Assembly (NCBI GenBank): GCA_038043445.1
Contig: JBBTBY010000027.1
Coordinates: 1-56,152, forward strand
Length of the DNA stretch: 56,152 nucleotides
Source: Spirochaetota bacterium
GTDB taxonomy: Bacteria > Spirochaetota > Brachyspiria > Brachyspirales > JACRPF01
Direction: 5' to 3'
Part shown: one piece after another, positions 1-9,600 of the stretch
Layout of the letters: every line of letters begins with the position of its first letter
Position numbering within the stretch: the stretch's first letter is position 1
Program-made: the position numbers and the translations under genes
The notes under the pieces: generated by a model
What the model saw: only the letters and a program-made list of their open reading frames with translations
Database searches by the model: none
What the model was told of the DNA's origin: nothing

Positions 1-1473
1 AACGCATCGGGTTTGGCCGTGACGAATGCTCCCGCAACGAACGCGGTACGCGCCGCGCGGCGCGAGGTCTCGAATTCGCTCGCGAACATGTTCATCCCCG
101 CCCCGGTGCAGCCGAAGTATGATACGTCGAAGTTCGTCAAGTACGCCTGGCGCTTCCCTGACTACCGATATTATCGTGTCGAGAAAGAGGAGTATTCCCT
201 TGATGAAGTGAAGAGCATGATAGACGGTGACCCTGACAACCCCGTGCTTGTACGCATCATCGAGAAGCCGGTCATGCAGTTCTCCTATACGCCCGTGCCC
301 GATGCGGCGAAGGAGGCCTTGTCCTTCGGTGTCGGCAGCTTTTCGAACAATGCATCCGGAACGAACATCGGCATGACGGACAGGAAACGCCTTGCCGAAT
401 GGAGCGATCTGACGCTGTCGTTCAGCCCCGCGCTCGCGAAAGCGGACAATGCCGAGGCTGTCGCCAGGCTCTTCGATTATCTGGCAGGGTTCGGCATATG
501 CCGGAAGGCCGCGGGTGCCGGTATCAATTACCGTTTTTCCCACTTCTACTACACGGAGAATTATTCGAACATCATGGATGCGTTCTCGAAAATGAACCAT
601 ATCCCGGACGATGTCCGGTACCGCATGGAGGATTCGTTCCGCACGCAGTATGACATATCGAAAAAGATAATCGAATTCCGTCTCGCGCTCATGAACGGGC
701 TCACGGCGCTTCCTGATGTCGAGAACGTCCCGTTCCGGTCAATGGAGGGGGCCGATCCCGTATTCCTGTACTGGCTCGAGCAGCAGCCGCTCATCGATTC
801 CGAACATATCTTTGATGAGCTCGTCACGAGGAGCAAGGTCGTTATGCGGCAGTTCATCGATCAGAAGATCGCCGAGCTCCTTCAGGCCGAGGATGCTGCC
901 GATATGCGTCGGCGTCTTTCGGTCATGGGCATCAAGGAAGCCGTCGGGTTTTCCGAGTTCTTTGCGCGCTCGCGCTTCCAATATTTTGAAGGGACGATAG
1001 GCAGAAAGGAGCTTGCGCAGCAGCGCCTTGATCAGACCGGCAGGAACAGAGTGCAGGTCATGGATGTCAAGGTGCTTACCTCGCTCACCACCTATGTGCT
1101 CGACCAGATCGTCCGTCCGGTCAATACGAATCTCGCGGGGTGGCGTTTCGGTTCGGTCGACGATACGCGGACGCGGCATCGATACATGGTGGGCATGAAG
1201 CCGTATGTCGACGGCGGCAGGACGAAATTCGTCATCATGTATTTCGATCCGGCGCTCCTCGCCGAATTCTCCATGGCGCAGTTCACCAATCAGAACGGAC
1301 CTATCGTGATGTCGCGCTCCCGCGCCGCGCAGATCGATTTTGACCGCATCGTGAGATCGTCGGATGTCATCTGGAACAGGAACCAGTTCTTCTATGTCCA
1401 GCGCTATTCCGAGGATCTGATACAATCGACCATTAATGCCGATATCGCTTTCCCGACCTTGGATACGCGGTGA
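1..1473 (+). CDS. Unknown protein, probably 5'-truncated by the window edge
   Basis: I do not recognise this protein. The reading frame is open from the first base, with TTG at 13 and GTG at 19 but no ATG and no Shine-Dalgarno site, so the true start probably lies upstream of the window. About 486 residues are visible. They are soluble in character, with no membrane segment, and mix charged helical stretches with aromatic-rich patches (a Tyr/Phe-rich stretch near residues 45-60). The C-terminal third contains an Arg-rich segment followed by an M-x-YFDP-like strand. It ends in a GTGA overlap with the U32-family gene, so the two are probably co-translated. A structural or scaffold role is possible, but nothing in the sequence fixes a function. 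Confidence 0.6.
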   Translation, partial: NASGLAVTNAPATNAVRAARREVSNSLANMFIPAPVQPKYDTSKFVKYAWRFPDYRYYRVEKEEYSLDEVKSMIDGDPDNPVLVRIIEKPVMQFSYTPVPDAAKEALSFGVGSFSNNASGTNIGMTDRKRLAEWSDLTLSFSPALAKADNAEAVARLFDYLAGFGICRKAAGAGINYRFSHFYYTENYSNIMDAFSKMNHIPDDVRYRMEDSFRTQYDISKKIIEFRLALMNGLTALPDVENVPFRSMEGADPVFLYWLEQQPLIDSEHIFDELVTRSKVVMRQFIDQKIAELLQAEDAADMRRRLSVMGIKEAVGFSEFFARSRFQYFEGTIGRKELAQQRLDQTGRNRVQVMDVKVLTSLTTYVLDQIVRPVNTNLAGWRFGSVDDTRTRHRYMVGMKPYVDGGRTKFVIMYFDPALLAEFSMAQFTNQNGPIVMSRSRAAQIDFDRIVRSSDVIWNRNQFFYVQRYSEDLIQSTINADIAFPTLDTR

Positions 1474-2765
1474 CCCCGTCGGAACGGAAAGCGGTCCTGC
1501 CGGAAGCCGAACGCATGAAGAGCCCCCCGAGAACGATGGAATTGGTATCCCCGGCCGGGAATGCGGAGAAATGCGCGGTCGCCTTCCATTACGGCGCGGA
1601 TGCGGTGTATATCGGCGGTACGAACTTCAATCTTCGGGCTATGGCCGCCGGCGCTTCGGCGGAGGTGCTTGCGGGAACGGTACGCGACGCGCATGAGCAT
1701 TATCACGGTAAGGTGTATCTTACGCTCAACGCGTATCTGCACGAGGCGCAAAGCGCAGCGCTCATCGATTTTCTTTCGGAGATACGGGATATCCCGTTCG
1801 ATGGCTATATCGTTTCCGATCTTGGAACGCTTACGGCGCTCGAGCGGACGATACCTTCTGCGCGCATTCATGTGAGCACGCAGGCGAACGTTACCAATGC
1901 CCTTGCCGCCGAACGCTGGCGGTCGCTCGGTGCCTCGCGTATCGTGCTCGCGCGTGAGCTTACGCTCGATGAGATTCGCGCCGTCCGCGACGGTACGGAC
2001 GCCGAACTCGAGGTGTTCGTTCACGGCGCCATGTGCATCGCCTATGCGGGGCGCTGTCTCGTTTCCAATTATCTCACCTCGCGCAACGCCAATAGCGGCG
2101 ACTGTTCCCATGTCTGCCGATGGCAGTATCGTTTGCTCGAGGAGCGTACGCGCGCGGGCGAATATCTCCCCGTCATCGACGGCGACGGCTATGCGATGAT
2201 ACTGAGCTCGAAGGACCTGGCCATGGCGCGTCATCTGAAGGCCGTATCCGATGCGGGCGTGGATGCGGTGAAGATAGAGGGCCGCATGAAGAGCGTTTAC
2301 TATGTGGCGAATGTCACGCGCGTATACCGGAAACTTATCGATGCGCTTTCGGGCGCGACATCATTCGATGCGGTGACAGCATCCGGCGACCTTTCCGCCT
2401 ATATCGATGAGCTTGAGAAGGTCACGCATCGCATGTACGGTACGGGGTTCTTTTTCGGCGGGCCGGCGGCGGAAGGAGCGCATCCTTCCGAGGCATCGTA
2501 TATTCCCGGTCGCCGGCTTATGGCGATGGTCACTTCCGTCGATGGTGCGCGTGCGCGTATTACGGTGTACAATACGATATCGCCTGCGATGACGCTTGTT
2601 GCCATAGGGCGCGACTACTGCACGCGGGAATATCCTGAGTACAAGCTCATGGTCCGCGATGACAGCGGCATACATGACGCGGAGCGTGTACGCGGCGTTG
2701 ACGAGGCGTATATCGAGACGGTGATACCGCTGTCTCCCTTCGATATACTCACGGTGGAACAATGA
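1470..2765 (+). CDS. U32-family (peptidase U32/TrhP-like) protein
   Basis: Member of the U32 family. Characterised relatives such as TrhP, RlhA and UbiU/UbiV are Fe-S enzymes that hydroxylate RNA or ubiquinone precursors, more than proteases. The N-terminus has the family ELVSPAGN strand and a TIM-barrel-like 'DAVYIGG' segment. The diagnostic block is at about residues 184-220: HGAMCIAYAGRC, then DCSHVCRW. It gives four cysteines, C189, C196, C212 and C216, in the C-x6-C-x15-C-x3-C pattern expected for a 4Fe-4S ligand set, and it most resembles TrhP (YegQ), the tRNA U34 hydroxylation protein. The GTG start at 1470 overlaps the preceding stop. ATG codons at 1515 or 1536, just before the conserved strand, are alternatives. 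The gene overlaps the next one by ATGA. The family call is firm; the tRNA substrate is inferred. Confidence 0.88.
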   Translation: MTPSERKAVLPEAERMKSPPRTMELVSPAGNAEKCAVAFHYGADAVYIGGTNFNLRAMAAGASAEVLAGTVRDAHEHYHGKVYLTLNAYLHEAQSAALIDFLSEIRDIPFDGYIVSDLGTLTALERTIPSARIHVSTQANVTNALAAERWRSLGASRIVLARELTLDEIRAVRDGTDAELEVFVHGAMCIAYAGRCLVSNYLTSRNANSGDCSHVCRWQYRLLEERTRAGEYLPVIDGDGYAMILSSKDLAMARHLKAVSDAGVDAVKIEGRMKSVYYVANVTRVYRKLIDALSGATSFDAVTASGDLSAYIDELEKVTHRMYGTGFFFGGPAAEGAHPSEASYIPGRRLMAMVTSVDGARARITVYNTISPAMTLVAIGRDYCTREYPEYKLMVRDDSGIHDAERVRGVDEAYIETVIPLSPFDILTVEQ

Positions 2766-3931
2766 GGGCGTTCACCGCATATATCATCGCCGGCGATGCG
2801 GGCGGTTTTTTTGCGCCGATGGCCGATGTTGCAGGCAGGCCGTTCCTCGCATGGCAATTGGAATGGCTCTGCCGCCATTCGGTCACCGATGTCGTTGTCG
2901 CGGGGAATATCGATGTGATCCGTGAGCATTTCGGCGACGGCGGGAATATCGGTATGCGATTGCGATATGCCCCTTCGAACGGGCTGTCGTTTGCCGGATC
3001 GTTCTTTTCGGCGGCGGCACTTTACCCCTGCGAGGCATATCTGCTTCTCAGCGGGAAAAGTTTTTTCAATATCGATCTCACGTGGTTCATGCGTTTCGCG
3101 TACGAGCGCGGCGAGTGCTCTGCTGCGGTCAAATATCTGCCGGACATTCCCCTCGGGCCTATCGCGCTCGATGACGGTTTTCGTATCGTACGGCCCGACA
3201 GATCGCACGATATCTTCGTTGAGGGGTATCACTACGGCGGTGTGTACGCTGGTCGTTTTGCATCGCTTGTGCGTCCATCGCAAGCCCCGCACGCTGACGG
3301 GGATCTCTCCCCGGCCGTGTGCGGCATACCGTTCGGCGACCGCTTCATCGATGCCGACAGCGGATATGAACGCCTTGCGGCGGACCCGTCGGCATATTTT
3401 TCGGCGAAGAAGTCGTCCGCGATTTTTCTCGATCGCGACGGCATCCTTGTTGAGGACACCGGTTATCTTGCATCAACGCGGGATGTGCGCATCATCGATG
3501 AGGCGGTACTGCTGGTGCGCCGTGCCAATGAGCGCGGCAGGAAGGTCATCGTGCTCACGAATCAGGCCGGTGTTGCAAAGGGAAAATTCTCCGAGGCGGA
3601 TGTGACTGCGCTCAACCGATATATCGGCGATGGATTCCAAAAGCGCGGCGCGTGCATCGATGGATGGTATTATTGCCCGACACATCCTTCAGCATCAGTG
3701 GCATCGTATCGCCGTGAGAGCCTGCAGAGAAAGCCCAGCCCCGGCATGCTGCTTCTCGCCTGTGATGACCATGCGATCGATGCGACAGGCGCGCTCATGA
3801 TAGGCGATAAGGATTCGGACGCGCTTTCGCTCCCGTACATCAGAACGCACCTCCTGCAGGGCGCCTATCCCATTACGCGCAGGGATAACCTCTCGACCTG
3901 GGATAGAGCGATGCGGGCTGTCGGCGATTAG
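2762..3931 (+). CDS. Fusion: degenerate sugar nucleotidyltransferase domain + HisB/GmhB-type HAD phosphatase
   Basis: Two-domain protein of 389 residues. Residues 1-215 resemble a sugar-1-phosphate nucleotidyltransferase fold: 'GRPFLAWQLEWL' and 'TDVVVAGN' mirror the usual kP-l..qle and i.ivvg segments. The catalytic GG-x-GTR loop is replaced by AGDAGGFFAPM, so transferase activity is doubtful. Residues 218-389 are a HAD phosphatase of the HisB-N/GmhB type: D224-x-D226-G, then 'VLTNQAGVAKG', then a CPTHP half zinc site, then QRKPSPGM, then 'MIGDKDSDA'. The second CxC pair of the GmhB zinc loop is missing. GmhB removes the 7-phosphate from heptose bisphosphate in lipopolysaccharide or S-layer sugar synthesis, so a role in heptose or envelope sugar metabolism is likely. 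The gene starts in an ATGA overlap with the U32 gene. Confidence 0.82.
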   Translation: MRAFTAYIIAGDAGGFFAPMADVAGRPFLAWQLEWLCRHSVTDVVVAGNIDVIREHFGDGGNIGMRLRYAPSNGLSFAGSFFSAAALYPCEAYLLLSGKSFFNIDLTWFMRFAYERGECSAAVKYLPDIPLGPIALDDGFRIVRPDRSHDIFVEGYHYGGVYAGRFASLVRPSQAPHADGDLSPAVCGIPFGDRFIDADSGYERLAADPSAYFSAKKSSAIFLDRDGILVEDTGYLASTRDVRIIDEAVLLVRRANERGRKVIVLTNQAGVAKGKFSEADVTALNRYIGDGFQKRGACIDGWYYCPTHPSASVASYRRESLQRKPSPGMLLLACDDHAIDATGALMIGDKDSDALSLPYIRTHLLQGAYPITRRDNLSTWDRAMRAVGD

Positions 3932-3992
3932 TGGAACGGCCCTCCTGCTGATCACATTGGAAGCGTTGTTTCTGCCACGGTGATCATTCCTT

Positions 3993-4025
3993 GACGCGGC
4001 CTCTGTCCGCTGTCATTGCTTTTTT
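3993..4025 (+). terminator. Candidate rho-independent terminator
   Basis: GACGCGG (3993-3999) can pair with CCGCTGTC (4007-4014) across a 7-nt loop, leaving one bulged base. Six T residues follow at 4020-4025. It lies 62 bp after the phosphatase stop codon and just before the next promoter, where a terminator is expected. The T-tract overlaps that promoter's -35 box. Stability was not computed. Confidence 0.45.
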
Positions 4026-4043
4026 ATCCATACGCCCTATAAT
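4016..4043 (+). promoter_or_regulatory. Sigma-70-type promoter for the receiver/HATPase/cNMP gene
   Basis: TTGCTT at 4016-4021, a 16-bp spacer, and a perfect TATAAT at 4038-4043. Predicted transcription start is near 4050. That lies downstream of the first in-frame ATG (4044) and upstream of the ATG at 4074, so it helps decide the start codon. Confidence 0.6.
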
Positions 4044-4073
4044 ATGCAGAGCGAAATCGCCAGGAAAAGGTGC

Positions 4074-5348
4074 ATGGGAAAGATCCTCTTTGTTTCATCG
4101 ACCAAGAAGGTTGCGGATGAGATAGCCGGCATAGTCCGTGATCACTCGGTACCGGCGAATTTCTCGTTCTGCGATGATATCAGTTATGCGATAGAGATCC
4201 TGAGCTATGAGCTCCCCGAGCTTCTCATCCTCGATTTTGACGATGCCTCCCTGCCGCTCGAGCCGCTCCTGGAGAAAATGCGCGAGGATCCGTGGCTCCA
4301 CTACGGCTGGATAATCGCGCTTCGATCGAAAGGGAGCGAGAGCGAATTCCTTTCGGCGATGCGGTATGCGAACATCATCGCCGTGCTCCGAGCGAAGGAT
4401 ATGCAGCGGCGGCTGCCCAGCATCGTGAAGATCGTGATGGACAATAAGCATCTTCTTTTCCAGCGTGACCTTCAGCGCTCGATACGTACGACCGTCTCGG
4501 GTATGTTCATCGTCGATAATGACCCCTATGAAGTGAACGTGTATGCGAGCATCATATCGAATTATCTTTTCTACAGCAATTACGTCGATATCGAGAAACG
4601 CGACAATGTCAAGGTGGCGCTCGTGGAACTCCTGCTCAATGCCGTCGAGCACGGGAACTGCGAGATAACCTTCGAGGAGAAGACGCGTTTTTCCCTCGAG
4701 GGCGGGAGCATCTTCGACCTTATCGATGAAAAGCTCAAGGACAGGCGCATCGCGGCGCGGCGCGTGAATTTCTCCTACCGCATTGCGCCGGAGCGCACGC
4801 ATCTTATCGTCCGCGACGAGGGGAAGGGGTTCAACTGGCGCATGGTAAAAAAACCCGCCGAGGTGAATCGGGAGATGCTCGATCACGGCCGCGGTATTGC
4901 GGTGGCCGAAAGTTCTGCGGGCGGGTTGAAGTACAACGAAAAAGGGAATGAGGTCAGTTTCGATGTCGACCATCAGGAGTCGCGCAATAATCTCGTGCCG
5001 ATAATCTTCGACAAGAAGGATGAGATATCGTTCAATCCGGGGCAGACCGTGTTCACGATGGGGGAGGAATCGAATTTCCTCTACTACATACACAGCGGTG
5101 CGTACGGCGTGTATGGGAACCGTAACAAGCTCATTGCGACGCTGAATTCAAGCGATATTTTCATCGGCGAGATGTCATTCCTGCTCAATGACCGGCGTAC
5201 GGCCACCGTGCGCGCTCATTCGCAGGGCACGCTCATCAAGATATCAAAGAAAGAGTTCACCGACGCGATAAAACGATATCCCTATTACGGGCTGATACTC
5301 GCACGGCTGCTGGCGAACCGCATCGACAGAATGAACAAGATGCTCTGA
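4074..5348 (+). CDS. Receiver - GHKL ATPase - cyclic-nucleotide-binding fusion regulator
   Basis: Single-chain signalling protein of 424 residues. Residues 1-120 look like a response-regulator receiver, with acceptor D54 in 'LLILDFDD'. Residues 150-300 are an RsbW/SpoIIAB-like HATPase: N-box 'ELLLNAVEHGN' with N189, G1-like 'VRDEGKGF' and G2-like 'HGRGIAVAE'. Residues 310-424 are a cNMP-binding/Crp-type sensor domain with the cassette 'GEMSFLLNDRRTATVRA'. There is no HisKA dimerisation domain, no HTH and no membrane segment. This suggests a cytoplasmic switch in which phosphorylation and a cyclic nucleotide tune an anti-sigma-like kinase or partner-binding activity. I chose 4074 because AGGAAAAGG sits 4 nt upstream; the earlier ATG at 4044 precedes the predicted transcription start. 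It stands alone with its own promoter, convergent with the b5-like gene. Domain calls are strong; the role is inferred. Confidence 0.85.
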   Translation: MGKILFVSSTKKVADEIAGIVRDHSVPANFSFCDDISYAIEILSYELPELLILDFDDASLPLEPLLEKMREDPWLHYGWIIALRSKGSESEFLSAMRYANIIAVLRAKDMQRRLPSIVKIVMDNKHLLFQRDLQRSIRTTVSGMFIVDNDPYEVNVYASIISNYLFYSNYVDIEKRDNVKVALVELLLNAVEHGNCEITFEEKTRFSLEGGSIFDLIDEKLKDRRIAARRVNFSYRIAPERTHLIVRDEGKGFNWRMVKKPAEVNREMLDHGRGIAVAESSAGGLKYNEKGNEVSFDVDHQESRNNLVPIIFDKKDEISFNPGQTVFTMGEESNFLYYIHSGAYGVYGNRNKLIATLNSSDIFIGEMSFLLNDRRTATVRAHSQGTLIKISKKEFTDAIKRYPYYGLILARLLANRIDRMNKML

Positions 5349-5360
5349 GAGGCGTAAGCG

Positions 5361-5735
5361 CTATTTCGTGTTCTTCTTTACCGGTTCGGCGATGATGCTG
5401 CCGACGACCGTACGCTTGCCGAGCACCGTGATCTTGTGCGGGGCGTTCCTGATAAGGGCGCTGATATCGGTGCCCGCTTTTCCTTCCTTGTGCGCGCCGT
5501 CCTTCCACGCTTCGACGCCGCTTACATCATAGATGATGCCGTCGACGGCGACATAGGCGCTTTTGCCGTTCTTGCCGTTAAAGGCGGCCAATTCCTTAAT
5601 GGTCAATCGCAGTTCTTTCGTATCCGACTTTACATCGGTCGTGTTCGGGGCGCACTTTCCTGCCGCATTCGGACATTGTGCGCTCAGGGATACAACCGTT
5701 CCGAGCATTACGAGAATCGATAGTACGGTCTTCAT
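5361..5735 (-). CDS. Secreted cytochrome b5-like heme/steroid-binding domain protein
   Basis: Small exported protein of 124 residues. Residues 1-19 form a signal peptide (MKT, a hydrophobic core, then LSAQ), followed by a short Cys-containing linker. Residues 42-115 match the cytochrome b5-like heme/steroid-binding domain: 'LTIKELAAFNGKNGKSAYVAVDGIIYDVS', continuing to 'W.DG.HKEGKAGTDIS' and a 'VLGKRTVVG' end. The His-Gly motif with HKEGKAGTD is typical of the short bacterial family in which heme is bound by a non-classical ligand set. It may bind heme or a hydrophobic ligand in the periplasm. GGAGGATGCA lies immediately before the ATG. It is monocistronic and convergent with the upstream regulator gene. 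The ligand is unproven. Confidence 0.78.
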   Translation of the reverse strand: MKTVLSILVMLGTVVSLSAQCPNAAGKCAPNTTDVKSDTKELRLTIKELAAFNGKNGKSAYVAVDGIIYDVSGVEAWKDGAHKEGKAGTDISALIRNAPHKITVLGKRTVVGSIIAEPVKKNTK

Positions 5736-5828
5736 TGCATCCTCCGCGGACTGTTTTCAAGGATGGTGCGGTGTCCGAAAAAAAAGCAATGCCCCGTATA
5801 CCCCCTCATACTCAGATAAAAATTGATA

Positions 5829-5950
5829 AACCACAGAGAAATGCGAGTGAGAGCACAGAGAAAAAATATCATGCAATGCAACAATCCGGTGCACATGGTT
5901 CCCCCTGTTTTAATCTGTATTCTCTGCCTTTTCTCATCTCTACGGTTGCC
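5829..5950. repeat. Dispersed intergenic repeat (CACAGAGAAAA type)
   Basis: AT-richer non-coding segment with a left part around GAGAGCACAGAGAAAA (5850-5865) and a right part reading TCTGTATTCTCTGCCTTTTCT-like (5918-5937), partly complementary to the left. The same pair of segments occurs at 56094-56152 at the other end of the window, and related wording occurs near 53.8 kb. No ORF here is convincing. Confidence 0.6.
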
Positions 5951-5991
5951 TTTTCCCAATGCGAGGAATTGGGATGCCGGGGATCGGACGG

Positions 5992-6020
5992 TTTACATTT
6001 TGTACCCGCTCTTATATACT
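5992..6020 (+). promoter_or_regulatory. Promoter predicting a (near-)leaderless mRNA
   Basis: TTTACA (5992-5997), a 17-bp spacer and TATACT (6015-6020). The predicted start point, around 6027, is adjacent to the ATG at 6028, leaving at most one untranslated base. Confidence 0.6.
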
Positions 6021-6027
6021 ACGCACA

Positions 6028-6603
6028 ATGATCGAGCGGATGTGCAAAATCCTGGGAATTATCGCTATGGTGACGGCCCCGTATACACTGAGCGCAGCAT
6101 CGTATGAGATACGGCTTGTCGTCGGCGGCATAACCGTTGCGGGCGATGCCGTGCGCGTTGATGTGAGCACGACGCCGCTCCCGGAGGCGTTCGCGGTGCA
6201 GATAGACGCGGGTGCGGTATTCTCCGTGAACTACCATATCGAATTCCGGCGCGTGAACCTCTTTCTTGACGATACGATACGCCTTGTCCGCATCAATCGC
6301 ATCATCTATCGCGATTTCTGGGACAAGCAGTACATCATCGAGCAGGCGGGCGGGGTGCGCCTTTATACGACGCCGCGCCGCGATGAAGCAATAGCGTATC
6401 TGAGCCGTATCGATGATGTCTTGCTTGCACCGCGCCGCTCGCTCATACCGGCCGCGCGGTACTATTTCAGGACACGGCTCACCGCGCAGGTGGTCGAGGC
6501 GTATCCGTATTTCAATATATTCTTCAATTTCATCGCGGCCCTCCGGTATAAGATAGACTGGCGCACGAGCGATGTGATGACGGGGCGGTACCTTGTCGAG
6601 TGA
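6028..6603 (+). CDS. DUF4390-like secreted protein
   Basis: Exported protein of 191 residues with a signal peptide in residues 1-23 (MIERMCKILGIIAMVTAPYT, then LSAA). The rest is beta-rich. It has a strand with 'AVFSVNYHIEFRR', a 'YRDFWDKQYIIE' segment, a helix 'RRDEAIAYLSRIDDVLL' and an 'YYFRTRLTAQVVEAYPYFNIFFNFI' region. That order resembles DUF4390, a family of unknown function often beside sensor kinases. The ATG at 6028 fits the promoter ending at 6020; 6040 is an alternative. The upstream in-frame codons belong to a repeat. Its stop overlaps the start of the giant ABC transporter gene by 11 bp, so they are translationally linked and the protein may be an extracytoplasmic partner. The family assignment is moderate. 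Confidence 0.6.
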   Translation: MIERMCKILGIIAMVTAPYTLSAASYEIRLVVGGITVAGDAVRVDVSTTPLPEAFAVQIDAGAVFSVNYHIEFRRVNLFLDDTIRLVRINRIIYRDFWDKQYIIEQAGGVRLYTTPRRDEAIAYLSRIDDVLLAPRRSLIPAARYYFRTRLTAQVVEAYPYFNIFFNFIAALRYKIDWRTSDVMTGRYLVE

Positions 6604-9600
6604 AATTGTGGATACGGACGCAGCGTTCAAGAAGGAGAACATCGCCGTATTCTATAAATTGCTCATCCTCATATTCAATGCGGACGAGTATGTCTCCGAC
6701 GGCACCATACCCGAAGCGGAGAAGGAAACGCTGTCGAATTTCCTCCGCATATTCTCGCAGTACCGCGAAGATGATATCGCGTTCCAGAACATACTGTCCT
6801 CGAAGGCCGAGACGCTTGACGACGTCATCGCCCAGCTTTCCGCGCTTACGTCCGACGTATCGTTTTACTACATCCTCCAGGCGTACGCGCTCTGCGCGGT
6901 GGACGGCATCAATATCATCGAGGCGGAGATACTGACCTCGATCGCCGAAGCGGTCATTAAGGACGCACGGGCGATGGCGATCATCAACAGCGTATTCACG
7001 GTCAGGGATTACGATAATCCGGACATACTGTACATCGGCAACGACCCGCACCTGTGCGATATCGTGAAGACGCGTGATGAGCTTTCCGCGTACATCATCC
7101 GGCGCAATGACAATTACTACCTGCTGACCGGCGTCACCCGCGGGCTTCTCCGGATGAACAATAATGCCGCGTTCGATCACATACTCTACCGGTTCGACAT
7201 CAATGACCGATTTTCGGTGAACAATGAAGGCGTGAGCTTCGCCGACATCATGCTGCGTTTCGAGCTCAAGAACAACGATGCGCACATCGCGTTCTTCATC
7301 GTCAAGAAGGCGATGAAGTCGGGCACCACGTTCTCGATAATCCCCTACGACGTCGAGCCGTCCGCGGGTGAGGTGATAGGCATCATCACCGTCAAGCGCT
7401 CGCATATATCGGTCATGAAGAACAATCAGACCGTCGATATCACGGTCGGGAGCCACTCCGTCGGGCGTGAGGTATACAACGGTTCCATCGATGACCGCAT
7501 TCTCATCGACAATCACTTCCTTTTCGACCTGTCAAGCGATCTGTCGTCCATCGTCTTCTCGAATTCCATCACCTCGAAGATAATCAAGAGCAAAGAGGTG
7601 ACCATCGGCAATGACAAGCTGTGCGATGTGTTCGTACCGCTTACGCTCCCCAGGAACCGTGTGGCGCGGCTCACATTGAAGTATGTGAAGAACCGGAAAT
7701 GGGTGCTCGATACCATCGAGGCGCATCTTCCGGTGAGCATCAATAATGTGCCCGTCCGCAAACGGCGAGCGGTCGCGCGCTCGGGCGATGTCATCGAGAT
7801 CGCGCGCAACTACATCATATTCGATCCGGACAATAATAACGTGAGCCTCCTTAAGACGAAGATCCATTCGGTCAAGGCGAACGAGCTCACCTTCCGCTTC
7901 CGCGACGGGACGAACGGCATCACGCGGCTTCTGTTCCAGAACACCAATAAGGATTTCTGCTGCATCATGGGTCCCTCCGGGAGCGGCAAGTCGACCCTGG
8001 TGAAGCTTTTGACCGGGTACCGCCCGCCGGAGGTCGCCGCATCGCTGCAGTTCAACAATTATCCCCTCTACGAGCATTTCGATTCCTTCAAGAAGCACAT
8101 CGGCTATGTGTCGCAGGAAGATCTCCTTTTTGAGAACCTGACCGTGTACGAGAACATGTTCTTCTATGGCCGCATCAAGGCGCCTGAACTTGACCCGGCC
8201 GAGCTCGACCGTAAGATAATCAATGTGCTCACCGAGCTCGGCATTGCCGACAAGCGCGACCAGGTGGTCGGTGCGCCGGACGCGCGGGTGCTCTCCGGCG
8301 GCGAGCGTAAGCGGCTGAACATCGGTCTTGAGCTCATGAGCGACGTGAGCGTGCTCGTGCTCGATGAGCCGACATCCGGCCTTTCGAGCTTCGACACGAT
8401 AAAGATCATCGATCTCCTCGGCGCCATCGCCATGCAGGGGAAGATACTGTACGTCGTCATCCATCAGCCGAGCCTCGATGTGTTCATGAAATTCACCCAT
8501 CTCATACTCCTTGATCGCGGCGGTCATCTGGCGTATTTCGGGGCGACGAGGACGGCGTTCAGCTATTTCAGCAAATACCATGTGAAGAGCCGCTCCGTCC
8601 GAACACCCGACGATATACTGGAAGTGCTCGAGGCGGTGAAGCTTACGCCGGACGGTGAGACGATATACGAGTATGACAGCCGCAACAATAAGATACCCAT
8701 GCGGGTGAAGACGCCCAAGCAGTGGAGCGACGAATACTATACGCGCCGCTATCGCGAATTCGATACGCCGTCGACCGCTGATGAGACAGCGAGCGCGGAG
8801 GAGAACATCCTTCCGGAAGCCGCCGTGCTCACGGTCCGCCACCGGCTTGCGCAGTTCATTCATCTCCTCGCGAGGAATTTCATCAACAAGTTCCGTGACC
8901 GTGCGTCCACGGCGCTGTCGCTGTTCATACCTGCGGTGCTCGCGGTGTTCCTTTCCGCCGTGCTCCGGTATCAGGAGGGCACGAGCCCGTATACGCTCGC
9001 GGACAATATCAATATACCGAAATATCTCTTCCTGAGCAGCATTATATTCATATTCCTCGCCGTATCGAATTCCATCAGCGAGGTATTGAAGGACCGTCTT
9101 GTGCTCGATAAGGAGAAGCTCATCGGCTACTCGTCGGTGTCCTATCTGATAGCGAAGATCGCGCCGCTCACCCTCGTCTGCGTATATCAGGTCCTCATCT
9201 ATACGGTCATATCGTTCCTCATACTCGGCGTGCCGATCTTCATTGCGTACGACGGTATCACGTTCGTATCGCTGTTCCTCAAGTTCTCCTTACTGAGCAT
9301 TACGGCATCGCTTTCGGCGACCGCCCTCGGCCTTTTCGTTTCCTGCTTCCTCACCTCCGAGAAGGCGGCCTTTCTCGCAGTGCCGCTCATGATAATACCG
9401 CAGATAATCTTCGGCGGCATGTTCCTCAATTTCAATGAGCTTAAGATGCTCAATCTGTTCGCCAAGAACCGACCCGTGCCCGTGCTCTGCAATGCCATTC
9501 ATTCCCGCTGGATGTACGAGGGCTATCTCAATGTGTTCCGCTATGATAATCCGGATAAAGTGGTGACGTTCCAGACCGAGGCCTTTACCGAGCGGTTCGG

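Noticed and set aside
739-1425. Long minus-strand frame opposite the first gene (and similar ones opposite 3.2 kb, 4.1-5.1 kb, 7.5-8.9 kb)
   Set aside because: Antisense frames of GC-rich coding DNA. They are rich in Arg/His/Asp, show no start signals and no family match, while the plus-strand products are recognisable or operon-linked.
5736-5990. Riboswitch or small RNA in the spacer before the DUF4390-like gene
   Set aside because: The only structure is a 7-bp hairpin (TCCCAAT/ATTGGGA) and repeat text; no known riboswitch core was recognised.
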